64,000 nucleotides of DNA from NCBI RefSeq assembly GCF_000334895.1, contig NZ_BAFM01000003.1, forward strand, positions 124,001 to 188,000. The letters run 5' to 3'. The stretch's first letter is position 1; the number at the start of each line of letters is the position of its first letter. The notes under the pieces were generated by a model. That model saw only the letters and a list, made by a program, of their open reading frames with translations. It did not search any database and had not been told where the DNA came from. The DNA is from Halococcus agarilyticus (GTDB lineage: Archaea > Halobacteriota > Halobacteria > Halobacteriales > Halococcaceae). A program made the position numbers and the translations under genes. Shown piece after piece: positions 34,147 through 43,044 of this stretch.

Positions 34147-35100
34147 ATGGTTGACGAAACGCAGCTCGCGGAAAGCAAGGCGATCCACCGCCGTACGGGG
34201 ACTACGTTCTACGTCGCGACGCGGCTGCTCCCCGAGCGCGTCCGGCACGCCACGTACGTCCTGTACGCCTTCTTCCGCGTCACCGACGAGATCGTCGACG
34301 ACCCGAACGGCCCGCCGCCGGACGTCCAGCGTGCGGAGCTCGACCGTATCCGCGAGGCGGCGCTCGGTCGGGAGGAGACCGACGACCAGGTGCTCGTGGC
34401 GTTCAGCGAGCTCCGCGAGCGCTACGGGATCCCCGACGAAGTGGTCGTGGAGTTCGTCGACGCGATGGCGACCGACATCACGAAACGCCGATACGAGACC
34501 GACGAGGAGCTCGAAACCTACATGGGCGGGTCGGCGGCCGCAGTCGGGGAGATGATGACCGTCGTGATGGATCCCGACGATCCAGAGACCGCGAGGCCAC
34601 ACGCCCGCGCGCTCGGCGAGGCGTTCCAGCTCTCCAATTTCCTTCGGGACGTCGGCGAGGACATCGTCGAGCGCGACCGGATCTACCTCCCCGAAACGAC
34701 GCTCGACGAACACGGCGTCTCGGAGGGCCAGATCGAGCGCCGCGAGATGGACGAGGCGTTCGCCGCCGCGGTGGCGAGCGAGCTCGAACGCACCGAGGAG
34801 CGCTACCGTGAAGGTGTCGCCGGGATCAAGTACCTCCCAGAGGACTGTCAGTTCCCTGTACTGCTCGCGGCCGTGCTCTACGCCGACCACCACCGGCTGA
34901 TCCGCGCACACGACTACGACGTGCTCTCGACGACGCCCGAACTCTCCACGGCGCGAAAGCTCTCCCTGCTCGCGCGCACCAGGTGGCACTGGCTGTGGAA
35001 CAAGGACCCCGAGGCGGTGTTCGCGAAGGTCAGCACCGTGCCGATGCCCGGTGCGGCGCGGCCGGACTCTGGGATGGGCGAGCCACGCCCGATGGGCTGA
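34147..35100 (+). CDS. crtB: Phytoene synthase
   Basis: A 317-residue squalene/phytoene synthase that joins two geranylgeranyl diphosphates to phytoene. Aspartate-rich motif 1 is TDEIVDD, and motif 2 is NFLRDVGEDIVERDRIYLP. The C-terminus FAKVSTVPMPGAARPDSG is typical of haloarchaeal enzymes. It is convergent with the crtD-lyeJ-cruF operon, with 64 bp between the stops, so both ends of bacterioruberin synthesis are next to each other. Confidence 0.95.
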   Translation: MVDETQLAESKAIHRRTGTTFYVATRLLPERVRHATYVLYAFFRVTDEIVDDPNGPPPDVQRAELDRIREAALGREETDDQVLVAFSELRERYGIPDEVVVEFVDAMATDITKRRYETDEELETYMGGSAAAVGEMMTVVMDPDDPETARPHARALGEAFQLSNFLRDVGEDIVERDRIYLPETTLDEHGVSEGQIERREMDEAFAAAVASELERTEERYREGVAGIKYLPEDCQFPVLLAAVLYADHHRLIRAHDYDVLSTTPELSTARKLSLLARTRWHWLWNKDPEAVFAKVSTVPMPGAARPDSGMGEPRPMG

Positions 35101-35164
35101 GCTAGCGACGCTTTTGACATCAAATCTCAGTCGAAACCCGGGACAGCCGATGTGTCGAACGTGG

Positions 35165-36004
35165 TCAGGATCGTGAATCGGCGATCGATCCGACGGCGAA
35201 ATCGAACCGATCGGTTCTGACCAGGCCACCAGCGAGGACGAGCGCGAGGCCGACCGGCACCCAGTTGCCGAAGTAGGCGTTGATCCCGCCCCAGAGAACG
35301 ACGAAGCTCACGAGATCGTCGAGCATGAACCCACACTCGTCGAGTCGAGCGCGCAGCGCCGTGCGATCGAAGGCGAGATCGAGCACGAACACTGTAACCG
35401 TGGCCGACAGCACCCACCCGAGGTAGTTCGAGACGGGAACGCCGTAGTAGACCCCCTCACCGTAGCTCCAAAAGCCGATCGCGACCGCGCCCGGATCGAG
35501 CACGAGATCCACGAGGAGCACCGTCGCGATCACCGCGACGAGGCGGATCGCGCGTCGTCCGGCCGCGTCGCCGAGCACGAGCAGACAGAGCAGGTAGCTG
35601 TTCAGGACGAGCGGCAGGAAGAAAACCGGGAGGCCGAGCGGGACTCCCGCCAGCATCGGCCCGAGCGTGACGGTGTACTCGAACGCGCCGTAGGGCCAGC
35701 CCGTCGTCACGCCGATCAGTTCGATCCCGAAGGCGTAGGCGACGAGCACGGCGAGCCCGAGCGACGCCCGGCGATCGAGTACCGGCGCGAGCCCCGCAAC
35801 GAGCGGAAGACGCATCACGAGCGTCCCGAGCAGGATGAGGAGGGGGTTGTAGCGCAGCGGTGGGCCGACGAGGGCCTCGGCGCTCGCGAGCAGGAGGAGT
35901 GCGCCGACGACCGGGAACACCACCGCGATCGTGAAGCGGTTGTCGGCGACGAGGTCGTCGAGCCGTGCCTCGATCCGGCGTCGGGGCGCGGTCTCAGCCG
36001 CCAT
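35165..36004 (-). CDS. cruF: Bisanhydrobacterioruberin hydratase
   Basis: A 279-residue carotenoid 1,2-hydratase-type membrane protein with about seven spans. Landmarks are TGWPYGAFEYT, LNSYLLCLLVLGDAAG, DLVLDPGAVAIGFW and YYGVPVSNYLGW. In Haloarcula the cruF product adds water to the ends of bisanhydrobacterioruberin, the last step to bacterioruberin. It overlaps lyeJ by 11 nt and is the third gene of the crtD-lyeJ-cruF operon. Confidence 0.93.
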   Translation of the reverse strand: MAAETAPRRRIEARLDDLVADNRFTIAVVFPVVGALLLLASAEALVGPPLRYNPLLILLGTLVMRLPLVAGLAPVLDRRASLGLAVLVAYAFGIELIGVTTGWPYGAFEYTVTLGPMLAGVPLGLPVFFLPLVLNSYLLCLLVLGDAAGRRAIRLVAVIATVLLVDLVLDPGAVAIGFWSYGEGVYYGVPVSNYLGWVLSATVTVFVLDLAFDRTALRARLDECGFMLDDLVSFVVLWGGINAYFGNWVPVGLALVLAGGLVRTDRFDFAVGSIADSRS

Positions 36005-36893
36005 AGATCAGCGCCCAGAGACCGCCGAGAGTCATGATCGTTCCGACGAGCGTGTTTACCGCGGGATACCACCAGTACGCGCGCTCGACCGCGACCGACG
36101 ACCGCGCGATCGCGAACACCAGGACGGGGTACGCGAGCAGGAGCAGGGTGAAGAACGGGTGGACGACGAAGAACAGGATCGCCGCTGCGAGCCAACACGC
36201 CCCGCAGTAGGCGTAGGTTCGGCGCTCGCCCAATGCCGTTGCAGTCGTCCTGATACCTGCCCGGCGATCGGGCTCGATGTCGGGAATCGCGGAGAACGTG
36301 TGCATCCCCATCGTCCACAGCCAGCCGCCGAGCACGGCGGCAAGCGGCGGCACGGCGTCAGCGACGGCGATGTAGCCGACGACCCCCGGGAGGACGTACA
36401 GCCCGTTCGAAACCGAGTCGAGCGGCGGGGTCGTCTTGAACCGGAGCGGCGGTGCGCTGTACGCGACCGCGAGGAAGCCGAAGGTGGCGAACGCCACGAG
36501 CGCGCTCGCGGAGAGGACGGGAACGAACGCCAACCCGAGGAGGCCGCTCGCGAGCACCGCCCAGAACACCCCGCGATCGCCCGAGTAGCGCACCTCACGG
36601 TCGTCCTTCTTCGGGTTTGCGGCGTCGATGTCGGCGTCGAACACGTCGTTGACGCCGTAGAGGAAGACGTTGGCGGGGACGAGGAAGTACACGAACAGCG
36701 CGAGGGCGACGGGTGAGAAGAGGTCGGCAGGTGTGTCGGCGGCGTAGACCACGCCGACGATCACCGGGCCGGCGAGGTAGAGCCAGAATCGCGGGCGCGA
36801 GAGCCGGAGGAGATACCCGATCCACGTCGATTCGGGCGGTGCGAGCGCTCCGAGCCGGCCGACCGTCCGGCGGACGCGCTCGCCGACGCTCAT
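35994..36893 (-). CDS. lyeJ: Lycopene elongase/hydratase (UbiA prenyltransferase family)
   Basis: A 299-residue UbiA-type membrane prenyltransferase. The first aspartate motif is NDVFDADIDAANPKKDDRE, and the second is AIPDIEPDRRAGIRT. It adds C5 units to lycopene on the path to C50 bacterioruberin. ATG 36893, overlapping crtD by 4 nt, is preferred to one 17 codons upstream. Confidence 0.94.
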   Translation of the reverse strand: MSVGERVRRTVGRLGALAPPESTWIGYLLRLSRPRFWLYLAGPVIVGVVYAADTPADLFSPVALALFVYFLVPANVFLYGVNDVFDADIDAANPKKDDREVRYSGDRGVFWAVLASGLLGLAFVPVLSASALVAFATFGFLAVAYSAPPLRFKTTPPLDSVSNGLYVLPGVVGYIAVADAVPPLAAVLGGWLWTMGMHTFSAIPDIEPDRRAGIRTTATALGERRTYAYCGACWLAAAILFFVVHPFFTLLLLAYPVLVFAIARSSVAVERAYWWYPAVNTLVGTIMTLGGLWALIYGG

Positions 36894-38419
36894 CGGTGAT
36901 CGTCGATCACGGCGTTCGCGGCGTGCTCGCCGCTGATCAGACACATCGGGACGCCGATCCCTGGGGTGGTGTACGAGCCGGTGAAGTAGAGGTTCGGGAC
37001 GGCCTCCGAACGGTGCGGCGGTCGGAACAGCGCGGTCTGGCGGAGGGTGTGGGCGAGCCCGAGTGCGGTCCCCTGTCGGCTGTTGTACCGTTCGGCGAAG
37101 TCAGAGACCGAGAACGTCTTCTCGACCACGATCCGGTCTTCGAGGTCCACACCCGTATTCGTCGCGATGTCGTCGAGCACGGTCTCGCGGTAGCGCTCCC
37201 TCGTCTCTGCCGAATCGTCGAGTCCCGGTGCGATGGGGACCAATGCAAAGAGGTTCGAGTGACCGTCGGGCGCGACGGTGTCGTCGGTCTTCGAGGGAAC
37301 ACACAGGTAGTACGCCGGATCGTCGGGCCACGCCGGCTCGTCGAAGATCTGGGCGAAGTGGCCGTCCCAGTCGGTCGGCAGCACGAGGGTGTGGTGGGCG
37401 AGCGGTTCGACATCGCCTTCGACGCCGAGATAGAGGAGGAAGGCGGAGGGCGCGAGCGTCCGATCGTCCCAGTAGTCTTCCGAGTACTGGCGTTCGTGTT
37501 CGGGCAGGAGTTCCTGCTCGGTGTGGGCGTAGTCGGCGTCGCTCACCACCGAATCCGGGCGATGGGTTCCCGCTACGGTATCGACGAGGAACTCCTCGCG
37601 TCGCCGGGTGATCTCGGTGACCTCCGCGCCGGTCTCGAACGCGACGCCGAGTTCGCGGGCGAGTTCGGCGATCCCGTCGACGACGCCGCCGAACCCGCCT
37701 TCGGGGTAGTAGACGCCGAGGTTGAAGTCGACGTGGCTCATCATGGTGTAGAGCGCGGGCGTGTTCTTCGGCGACCCGCCGAGAAAGACGAGGGTGTACT
37801 GCATGATCTGCTGGAGCTTCGGGTGCTCGAAGTAGTTCGAGACGTGCCCCTCCATCGAGCGCAGCAGGTTCAGCCCGACCGGCGCGGACCGGAACACCTC
37901 GCTGTCGACCCAGTCCCGCAGGCGGGGCCGATCGGTGTAGACGAACCGATCCATCGCGGCCTGGTAAGTCGATTCGCTTTGCTTCAGATACTCGTCGAAC
38001 TTCGCGGCTGCGCCGTCCTCGTAGGATTCGAAGGTCGCCCGAACCTGATCGCGGTCGGGCGTGAGATCCACCCGATCGCCGTCCTTGAAGAACACGCGAT
38101 AGTGGGGATCGAGTCGGGAGAGGCCGTAGTAGTCGGCCGTCTCCCTGTCGAAGTGGCCGAAAAAGCGTTCGAACACGTCGGGCATCATGTACCACGACGG
38201 TCCCATGTCGAACCGGAAGCCCTCGGTCTCGAACTGGGAGGCGCGCCCACCCAGCTGATCGTTCTTTTCGAGCACGGTGACGTCGGCCCCCGCATCGGCG
38301 AGATAGCACGCCGTCGACAGCCCGCCGAAGCCACTGCCGACTACGGCGATCGACTGCCCGGCGAGCGGGCCGTCCGACCCCACCGCTGCTGTACTCGTTC
38401 CGCCCGAGAGCGATTCCAT
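36890..38419 (-). CDS. crtD: Carotenoid 3,4-desaturase (CrtI/CrtD family)
   Basis: A 509-residue FAD-dependent phytoene desaturase-family protein. The dinucleotide motif is IAVVGSGFGGLSTACYLADAG, here broken by family-typical residues, followed by LEKNDQLGGRAS. The C-terminal FAD segment is FTGSYTTPGIGVPMCLISG. In haloarchaea the gene in front of lyeJ-cruF is the carotenoid 3,4-desaturase. A general phytoene desaturase role cannot be excluded, since no other crtI lies in the window. The start is placed 25-34 nt from a box A. Confidence 0.9.
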   Translation of the reverse strand: MESLSGGTSTAAVGSDGPLAGQSIAVVGSGFGGLSTACYLADAGADVTVLEKNDQLGGRASQFETEGFRFDMGPSWYMMPDVFERFFGHFDRETADYYGLSRLDPHYRVFFKDGDRVDLTPDRDQVRATFESYEDGAAAKFDEYLKQSESTYQAAMDRFVYTDRPRLRDWVDSEVFRSAPVGLNLLRSMEGHVSNYFEHPKLQQIMQYTLVFLGGSPKNTPALYTMMSHVDFNLGVYYPEGGFGGVVDGIAELARELGVAFETGAEVTEITRRREEFLVDTVAGTHRPDSVVSDADYAHTEQELLPEHERQYSEDYWDDRTLAPSAFLLYLGVEGDVEPLAHHTLVLPTDWDGHFAQIFDEPAWPDDPAYYLCVPSKTDDTVAPDGHSNLFALVPIAPGLDDSAETRERYRETVLDDIATNTGVDLEDRIVVEKTFSVSDFAERYNSRQGTALGLAHTLRQTALFRPPHRSEAVPNLYFTGSYTTPGIGVPMCLISGEHAANAVIDDHR

Positions 38420-38442
38420 GTACTCGTTTGCACGGCCGCGGC

Positions 38443-38452
38443 GCATAAAAAC
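38443..38452 (-). promoter_or_regulatory. Box A of the crtD-lyeJ-cruF operon
   Basis: On the minus strand GTTTTTATGC lies about 24-33 nt before the crtD ATG. Confidence 0.5.
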
Positions 38453-38505
38453 CGCCGGACACACCGGTGTCGAGGGAGCCGAAGCGTTCGGGTTCGTCCC
38501 GTCCG

Positions 38506-39078
38506 TCACTCTTCGAGCAATCGTTTCGTGGATGGCAGCAACCGATCGGCGCTCGGCGGATCGGCGAACCACGCAGCCCCGTTGAGTTCGCCCGGCTGGA
38601 TCGCGATCGAGCCGCTCTCGTACTCGGCGTGGAAGAACACGCGGAGCACGTGGAGGCGCTCGTCGTACCTCTCGCAGGTGGCGATCTCGTGGCGCAGGTG
38701 GTTCAGTCCCGTCAGGGAGATCGAGATCCCGACTTCCTCGGCCACTTCCCGGTGGGCAGTCTCCTCCATCGTCTCGTCGTCCTCCTGCCCGCCGCCAGGC
38801 ACGCCCCACTTCGATCCGCCCCGTCCCAGAACGAGGAGCACGCGCTCGTCGCCGTCGACGGCCATCGACTCGGTGAGTTCGGGTAACTGTTCCGGGGACC
38901 GTCGAACGAGCGCGTACGCACTCCCGATGTAGCCGGCAGTGGACATCTCGATCCACTCCTCGAATCCATCGGCGTCCGGTGTATCGTGACGCTCACGAAC
39001 GGGCGCTTCGCCGAAGCGATCGAACAGTCGATCGCGCCGGCGCTCGATTTCTTCGAGGTTGATCTCTCGATACGTCAT
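38506..39078 (-). CDS. Nudix hydrolase
   Basis: A 190-residue protein. The Nudix box is GVPGGGQEDDETMEETAH followed by REVAEEVGI, complete in Gly, Glu and Arg positions. The N-terminal 65 residues form an extra helical region. It hydrolyses a nucleoside diphosphate-X compound of unknown identity. Divergent from the SDR gene across 170 bp. Confidence 0.85.
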   Translation of the reverse strand: MTYREINLEEIERRRDRLFDRFGEAPVRERHDTPDADGFEEWIEMSTAGYIGSAYALVRRSPEQLPELTESMAVDGDERVLLVLGRGGSKWGVPGGGQEDDETMEETAHREVAEEVGISISLTGLNHLRHEIATCERYDERLHVLRVFFHAEYESGSIAIQPGELNGAAWFADPPSADRLLPSTKRLLEE

Positions 39079-39248
39079 GAGCCCGATCCAGCAGCCAGCA
39101 CGTCTTGAGTCCGTCGGGAGCGTACGTACCGGCTCCCGATCCCCCGTCGAGGAGCGGCGGCCGGGGCCGTGATCGACGGCGGAACCGGAGTGTCGGTCGA
39201 TGCCGCCGGGACGGAAACGGGTATCGGGTCGCCGGCTTCAGTAATCGC

Positions 39249-39962
39249 ATGGACGACACCACCGCACTCGTCACCGGGATCAGTCGCGGGATCGGCGCGG
39301 CACTCGCGCGACGGTTCGTCGCCGAGGGCGCACACGTCGTCGGCTGTGCACGCGACGCCGACGCGCTCGACACGCTCGCCGAGGGGATACGGGCGGACCA
39401 CGGCACGGACGGCGCGGGCGGAATCACCGTCCAGCGCGCGGACGTTCGAGACGAGTACGACGTCGAGCGACTCGCGGAGACCGCCGCCGGGGCCGGCGAC
39501 ACCGGCGAAATCGGTCTCGTGGTGGCGAACGCGGGCGTCTATCACGGCTCGCCGGGGGAGACGCGACTCGACGGGGAGAGCTACGCCGCGGTCGACGAGC
39601 ACCTCCGAACCAACGCGCGGGGGGTGTTTTCGACCGTGCGGGAGTCGCTGCCCCATCTCGCGACCGACGCCCGTGTCCTGGTGCCCTCGGGGTCGGTCGC
39701 CCGCGAGGCACAGTCCGGAATGGGCTCGTACGCCGTCTCGAAGGCCGCGGCGGAGGCGCTTGCACGCGGGTTCGCGACCGAGATCGACCACCCCGTAGGT
39801 GTCGTCGATCCAGGCCAGGTCGCGACCGACCTCGCTGGCGAGCAGGGACGCGATCCCGAGGAGATCGCGGAGATGTTCGTCTGGGCGGCGAGCGAGGTCG
39901 AACCGGACGACCTCGACGGCGAGATCGTCGACCTCCGCGCGTGGCGGCAGGCGATCCGCTGA
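39249..39962 (+). CDS. Short-chain dehydrogenase/reductase
   Basis: A 237-residue classical SDR. ALVTGISRGIGAALARRF is the cofactor loop, VVANAGVYHG is the NAG motif, and the catalytic Ser, Tyr and Lys lie in VPSGSVA and SYAVSKAAAEAL. The substrate is unknown. The start ATGGACGAC at 39249 is chosen at the first beta strand. Confidence 0.85.
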   Translation: MDDTTALVTGISRGIGAALARRFVAEGAHVVGCARDADALDTLAEGIRADHGTDGAGGITVQRADVRDEYDVERLAETAAGAGDTGEIGLVVANAGVYHGSPGETRLDGESYAAVDEHLRTNARGVFSTVRESLPHLATDARVLVPSGSVAREAQSGMGSYAVSKAAAEALARGFATEIDHPVGVVDPGQVATDLAGEQGRDPEEIAEMFVWAASEVEPDDLDGEIVDLRAWRQAIR

Positions 39963-40028
39963 GACCGCTCCTCCGGCCGGCCACCACTCGACGGACTTAT
40001 TAACTTCCGGGGCGAGATTACTAATCGA

Positions 40029-40892
40029 ATGGGCATTACCGAGGAGGTTGGGGTCGTCAATCGTGAGTCGGTTCCGTGGCTCGGTGTCGCTGGCACGGGT
40101 GCGCTCGTGTGCCTCTCGGTCGTCGGGGCGGCAGCGGGCCTCTGGAAGGTACTCGTCGTCGGGTGGGTTGCGTTCGTCGCGATGGCTGGCGGGGCGATCG
40201 TGGGATCGCGCTCGGCGACCGCCGACACCCACGCCGAGCGCCTGGTCTGGGGGTATGGCCTCGCGAGCGGCGCGATGGTCACGAGCGCCTCGGTCTTCCT
40301 CGTTCCGCAGGCGATCGGGTACGACCCACGGATCGGCGGGTTCGGGATCGCGGCCGGGCTGCTCGCGGGCTACGCCGGCCACACCGTCGGCCACCGGTTC
40401 GCCCACCGCGATCTCCCAATGGAAACCACGACCGCCCAGCTCACCGCCCACTCGCTCACGGCCGGGATCGTTATCGGTACGGTCTACACCCTGCTGCCCG
40501 ATCTCGGGCTCCTGCTCGGATTGGGGATCGTCTCGCACAAGGGCCCCGCGGGCTACGCCGCCGCGCGGCGGCTTCGACGGCGGGACATGTCGATCGGCGT
40601 GGTCGCGCTCCCGGCGGCCGGGGTGGGGATCGCGGCGCTGCTGGCGGGCCTCCTCGAACCGCCGTCGTCGCTGGCGGTCTCGGCGGCAGTCTTCGGGTTC
40701 GCCGCCGGACTGTTCCTCCACGTCGCGATGGACTTCCTGCCGGAGTGTGAGGTCGGCGGTGAGGTCGGCGAGGTGGCGGCGCTCACCGGCGACGACCACG
40801 CGCTGCTCGACCGGCTCCGGGTTCACGCGGTGGCGAGCACGGCGGTCGGCGCGGGCTCGGTGTGTCTCGCGTGGCTGGCGATCGCCGCCTGA
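40029..40892 (+). CDS. ZIP-family metal transporter
   Basis: A 287-residue membrane protein with about eight spans. The metal-site helices AHSLTAGIVIG (span 4) and VSHKGPAGYAA (span 5, His-Lys-x-Pro) and the last part LFLHVAMDFLPE are ZIP signatures. It probably moves zinc or another divalent metal into the cytoplasm. No metalloregulator is next to it, but a Bat-type regulator follows 101 bp downstream. Confidence 0.8.
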   Translation: MGITEEVGVVNRESVPWLGVAGTGALVCLSVVGAAAGLWKVLVVGWVAFVAMAGGAIVGSRSATADTHAERLVWGYGLASGAMVTSASVFLVPQAIGYDPRIGGFGIAAGLLAGYAGHTVGHRFAHRDLPMETTTAQLTAHSLTAGIVIGTVYTLLPDLGLLLGLGIVSHKGPAGYAAARRLRRRDMSIGVVALPAAGVGIAALLAGLLEPPSSLAVSAAVFGFAAGLFLHVAMDFLPECEVGGEVGEVAALTGDDHALLDRLRVHAVASTAVGAGSVCLAWLAIAA

Positions 40893-40993
40893 CACCGCCG
40901 GTCACGCCGACCCCTGGCCGGTCCCGGGTCGCTCGATCCGACCCCCACCGCTACAGGCCCAACCGTTTTGCTACTGTGTACCATACCCTCGGT

Positions 40994-41638
40994 ATGAGCG
41001 TCATCGCCGAGTTCAGCCTCGCGCCGGGAAAGCTCTCGTTCGCGACGGCGCTCTCGGCTGCGCCGTCGGTCGAGTTCGAGATCGAGCGCGAGTACGGCAC
41101 TCGGTCGGCGATGCCCGTGGTGTTCTGCTGGGCGCGCGGCGGGGATCTCGCTGCCTTCGAACACGGGCTGGAGCGCGACGAGACCGTCACCGACGTCGAG
41201 CGGCTGAGCGATCCGGGCGACCGGCGACTCTACCGGATGCGACTGACCGGCGCGGCCGCCGTCGTGACCTACGATGCGTGGGTCGAGCAAGGTGCCGCAC
41301 GGCTCGAGATGCGCTACGCCGATGGCCGGTGGCACGCCAGAATGCGCTTTCCCGATCGGGAGACCCTGAGCGCGTTCACCGAGTTCTGTGCCGATCACGA
41401 CCTCGACTTCCGGCTCGACCGGCTGTACGACGCCGACGCCAGCGACGGATCGCCACGGGACGGACTCACGTCCTGCCAGCGTGAAACCCTGCAGCTGGCC
41501 CACGAGCGGGGCTACTTCGACGTCCCCCGGGACGCGACCCTCGGGGATCTCGCGGACGAGCTGGGCGTCTCGAACCAGGCGGTCTCCGAACGGCTCCGAC
41601 GCGGCTGCGCACGCCTCGTCGGCAACCTGTTCGGGTAG
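40994..41638 (+). CDS. Bat-type (HTH_10) transcription regulator
   Basis: A 214-residue protein. The N-terminal 150 residues form the GAF/bacterioopsin-activator-associated domain, ending in DRLYDADAS. The C-terminal 55 residues are the HTH_10 domain: LTSCQRETLQLAHERGYFDVPR, interrupted by ATLGDLADELGVSNQAVSERLRRG. Haloarchaeal members regulate light- or oxygen-related genes. The target here is unknown, with peroxiredoxin 206 bp downstream as a candidate. Confidence 0.88.
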   Translation: MSVIAEFSLAPGKLSFATALSAAPSVEFEIEREYGTRSAMPVVFCWARGGDLAAFEHGLERDETVTDVERLSDPGDRRLYRMRLTGAAAVVTYDAWVEQGAARLEMRYADGRWHARMRFPDRETLSAFTEFCADHDLDFRLDRLYDADASDGSPRDGLTSCQRETLQLAHERGYFDVPRDATLGDLADELGVSNQAVSERLRRGCARLVGNLFG

Positions 41639-41805
41639 TGTCGCCTGATAACTAATGGCTAACCGTTTAGCTCGCCGACTCCGTAGCGGCGGCCGGGGAC
41701 GCCCCGGGGTGGGTCCGTTGCGTGGCATCGCATACTCGATTCCCCGCTCCGACGTTCCCGTTCTCGGTGTCCCCTTCACCGGAGGTGACAGCCTCGCAAC
41801 CGAAT

Positions 41806-41840
41806 AGCCGTACGTTCTTGGTTTCGGCGCACGTACGGCT
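41806..41840 (+). promoter_or_regulatory. 10-bp perfect inverted repeat in front of peroxiredoxin
   Basis: AGCCGTACGT and ACGTACGGCT are separated by 15 nt and end 4 nt before the ATG at 41845. As DNA it could be an operator for a dimeric regulator. As RNA it would be a hairpin abutting the start codon. Confidence 0.65.
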
Positions 41841-41844
41841 GGCG

Positions 41845-42321
41845 ATGCCCGAAACAGGTGACGCCGCTCCCGACTTCACCGCAAAGCTCGCCGGCGACGA
41901 GCCGGCAGAATTCACCCTCTCGGAACAGTTCGGCGAGGCTCCGCTCGTGCTCGCCTTCTTCCCCGGCGCGTTCACGCCACCGTGTACGAACGAGATGGTC
42001 GCCTTTCAGGACGATCTCGACGCCCTCCGCGAAACCGGGGCGACGCTGTACGGGATCAGCGCCGACTCGCCGTTCTCCCAGGCCGCGTTCCGGGACGAGC
42101 ACGGTCTCGAGTTCGACCTCGTGAGCGACATGGATCGGGACGCCATCGACGCCTACGACGTGAACCTCGACATCGACGACCTCGGCCTCCAGGGCGTGGC
42201 CGAGCGCGCGATCTTCGTCGTCAACGGTGACGGCGAGATCACGTACTCGTGGGTCGCCGACGACCCGACCAACGAACCGGACTACGACGAGGTTCACCGG
42301 GCTGCCGAGTCGGCAGCGTAA
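41845..42321 (+). CDS. Peroxiredoxin (AhpC/Prx5-like)
   Basis: A 158-residue thiol peroxidase. FFPGAFTPPCTNEM carries the peroxidatic Cys with Thr and Pro, and an Arg lies in the AERAIFVVNGDG strand. No clear resolving Cys is present, so it is probably a one-Cys type enzyme. The start directly follows a 10-bp inverted repeat that may control it. Confidence 0.9.
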   Translation: MPETGDAAPDFTAKLAGDEPAEFTLSEQFGEAPLVLAFFPGAFTPPCTNEMVAFQDDLDALRETGATLYGISADSPFSQAAFRDEHGLEFDLVSDMDRDAIDAYDVNLDIDDLGLQGVAERAIFVVNGDGEITYSWVADDPTNEPDYDEVHRAAESAA

Positions 42322-42375
42322 GCCCCCACGAATTCCGGAACACGAGCCTCGGTTCTTGTTGAAATACGCGCGTAG

Positions 42376-42882
42376 CTACAGCTCGATCTTCGTCTCGGGG
42401 TTGTCGAGCGACCAGAGGACTTCGGGGAGGAAGGCGTCGAGGTTGTCGATCACGCGGCGCTCGCTCACGTCGAGACCCTCGCAGTGCTCTTCGGCCTCGT
42501 CGCGCACCGTCACGCGGATCTCGCCGTCCTCGTAGTGGACTTCGAGTGGGAACACCGAACACCGCGCGGGCTTCCAGTCGTGCTCGGCGTGGAGCGCACA
42601 CAGGCCGTCCTCGCCGAGGAAGTAACACGCCGCGCCGTCGTCGCCAGTGTGGTCGTCTCTGTCCTTTTCCTCGCGGCGGACGAACTGCTCGCCGTGGGCG
42701 GTCGTGGTGGCGTCGTTGAGGGACGCGCGCTGGGCGAGGCCGAGGAGGTCGTGATCGTAGAGCAACACGCCGTGGTGACAGCACCACGTACACGAGTCGA
42801 CACACTCGAAGGTGAGGGCGGGATCGAACGCCACGACCGCCTCACAGCCGGGGTGGACCTCGACGCGGCGTGGCTCGTTCAC
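42376..42882 (-). CDS. YkgJ-family cysteine-cluster protein
   Basis: A 168-residue protein with eight or so conserved Cys: FECVDSCTWCCHHGVLL, then ACYFLGEDGLCALH and KPARCSVFPLEV. This pattern fits the YkgJ/UPF0153 zinc- or iron-chelating family. A halophilic insert with DRDDHTGDD lies in the middle. GTG 42882 is taken as start, since the frame beyond it loses likely coding composition. Function unknown. Confidence 0.8.
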   Translation of the reverse strand: MNEPRRVEVHPGCEAVVAFDPALTFECVDSCTWCCHHGVLLYDHDLLGLAQRASLNDATTTAHGEQFVRREEKDRDDHTGDDGAACYFLGEDGLCALHAEHDWKPARCSVFPLEVHYEDGEIRVTVRDEAEEHCEGLDVSERRVIDNLDAFLPEVLWSLDNPETKIEL

Positions 42883-43044
42883 ACGCGGACTCCGTGACGG
42901 AGCGGACAAAGGCTTTCGATCGGCGTCACTTCGGTCGCTCGCGACCGTTTCGCCGAGAACCGGGCCCTCGTCGTCGGTGGCAAGGCGGGCACGCCATCGC
43001 CGGCAACCGAATCTTGAAGCCCGGTCGCGAACACGTCTATCGAT

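Noticed and set aside
36713-38932. Long plus-strand frame opposite crtD and lyeJ
   Set aside because: Antisense to recognised carotenoid genes, and its translation lacks any domain.
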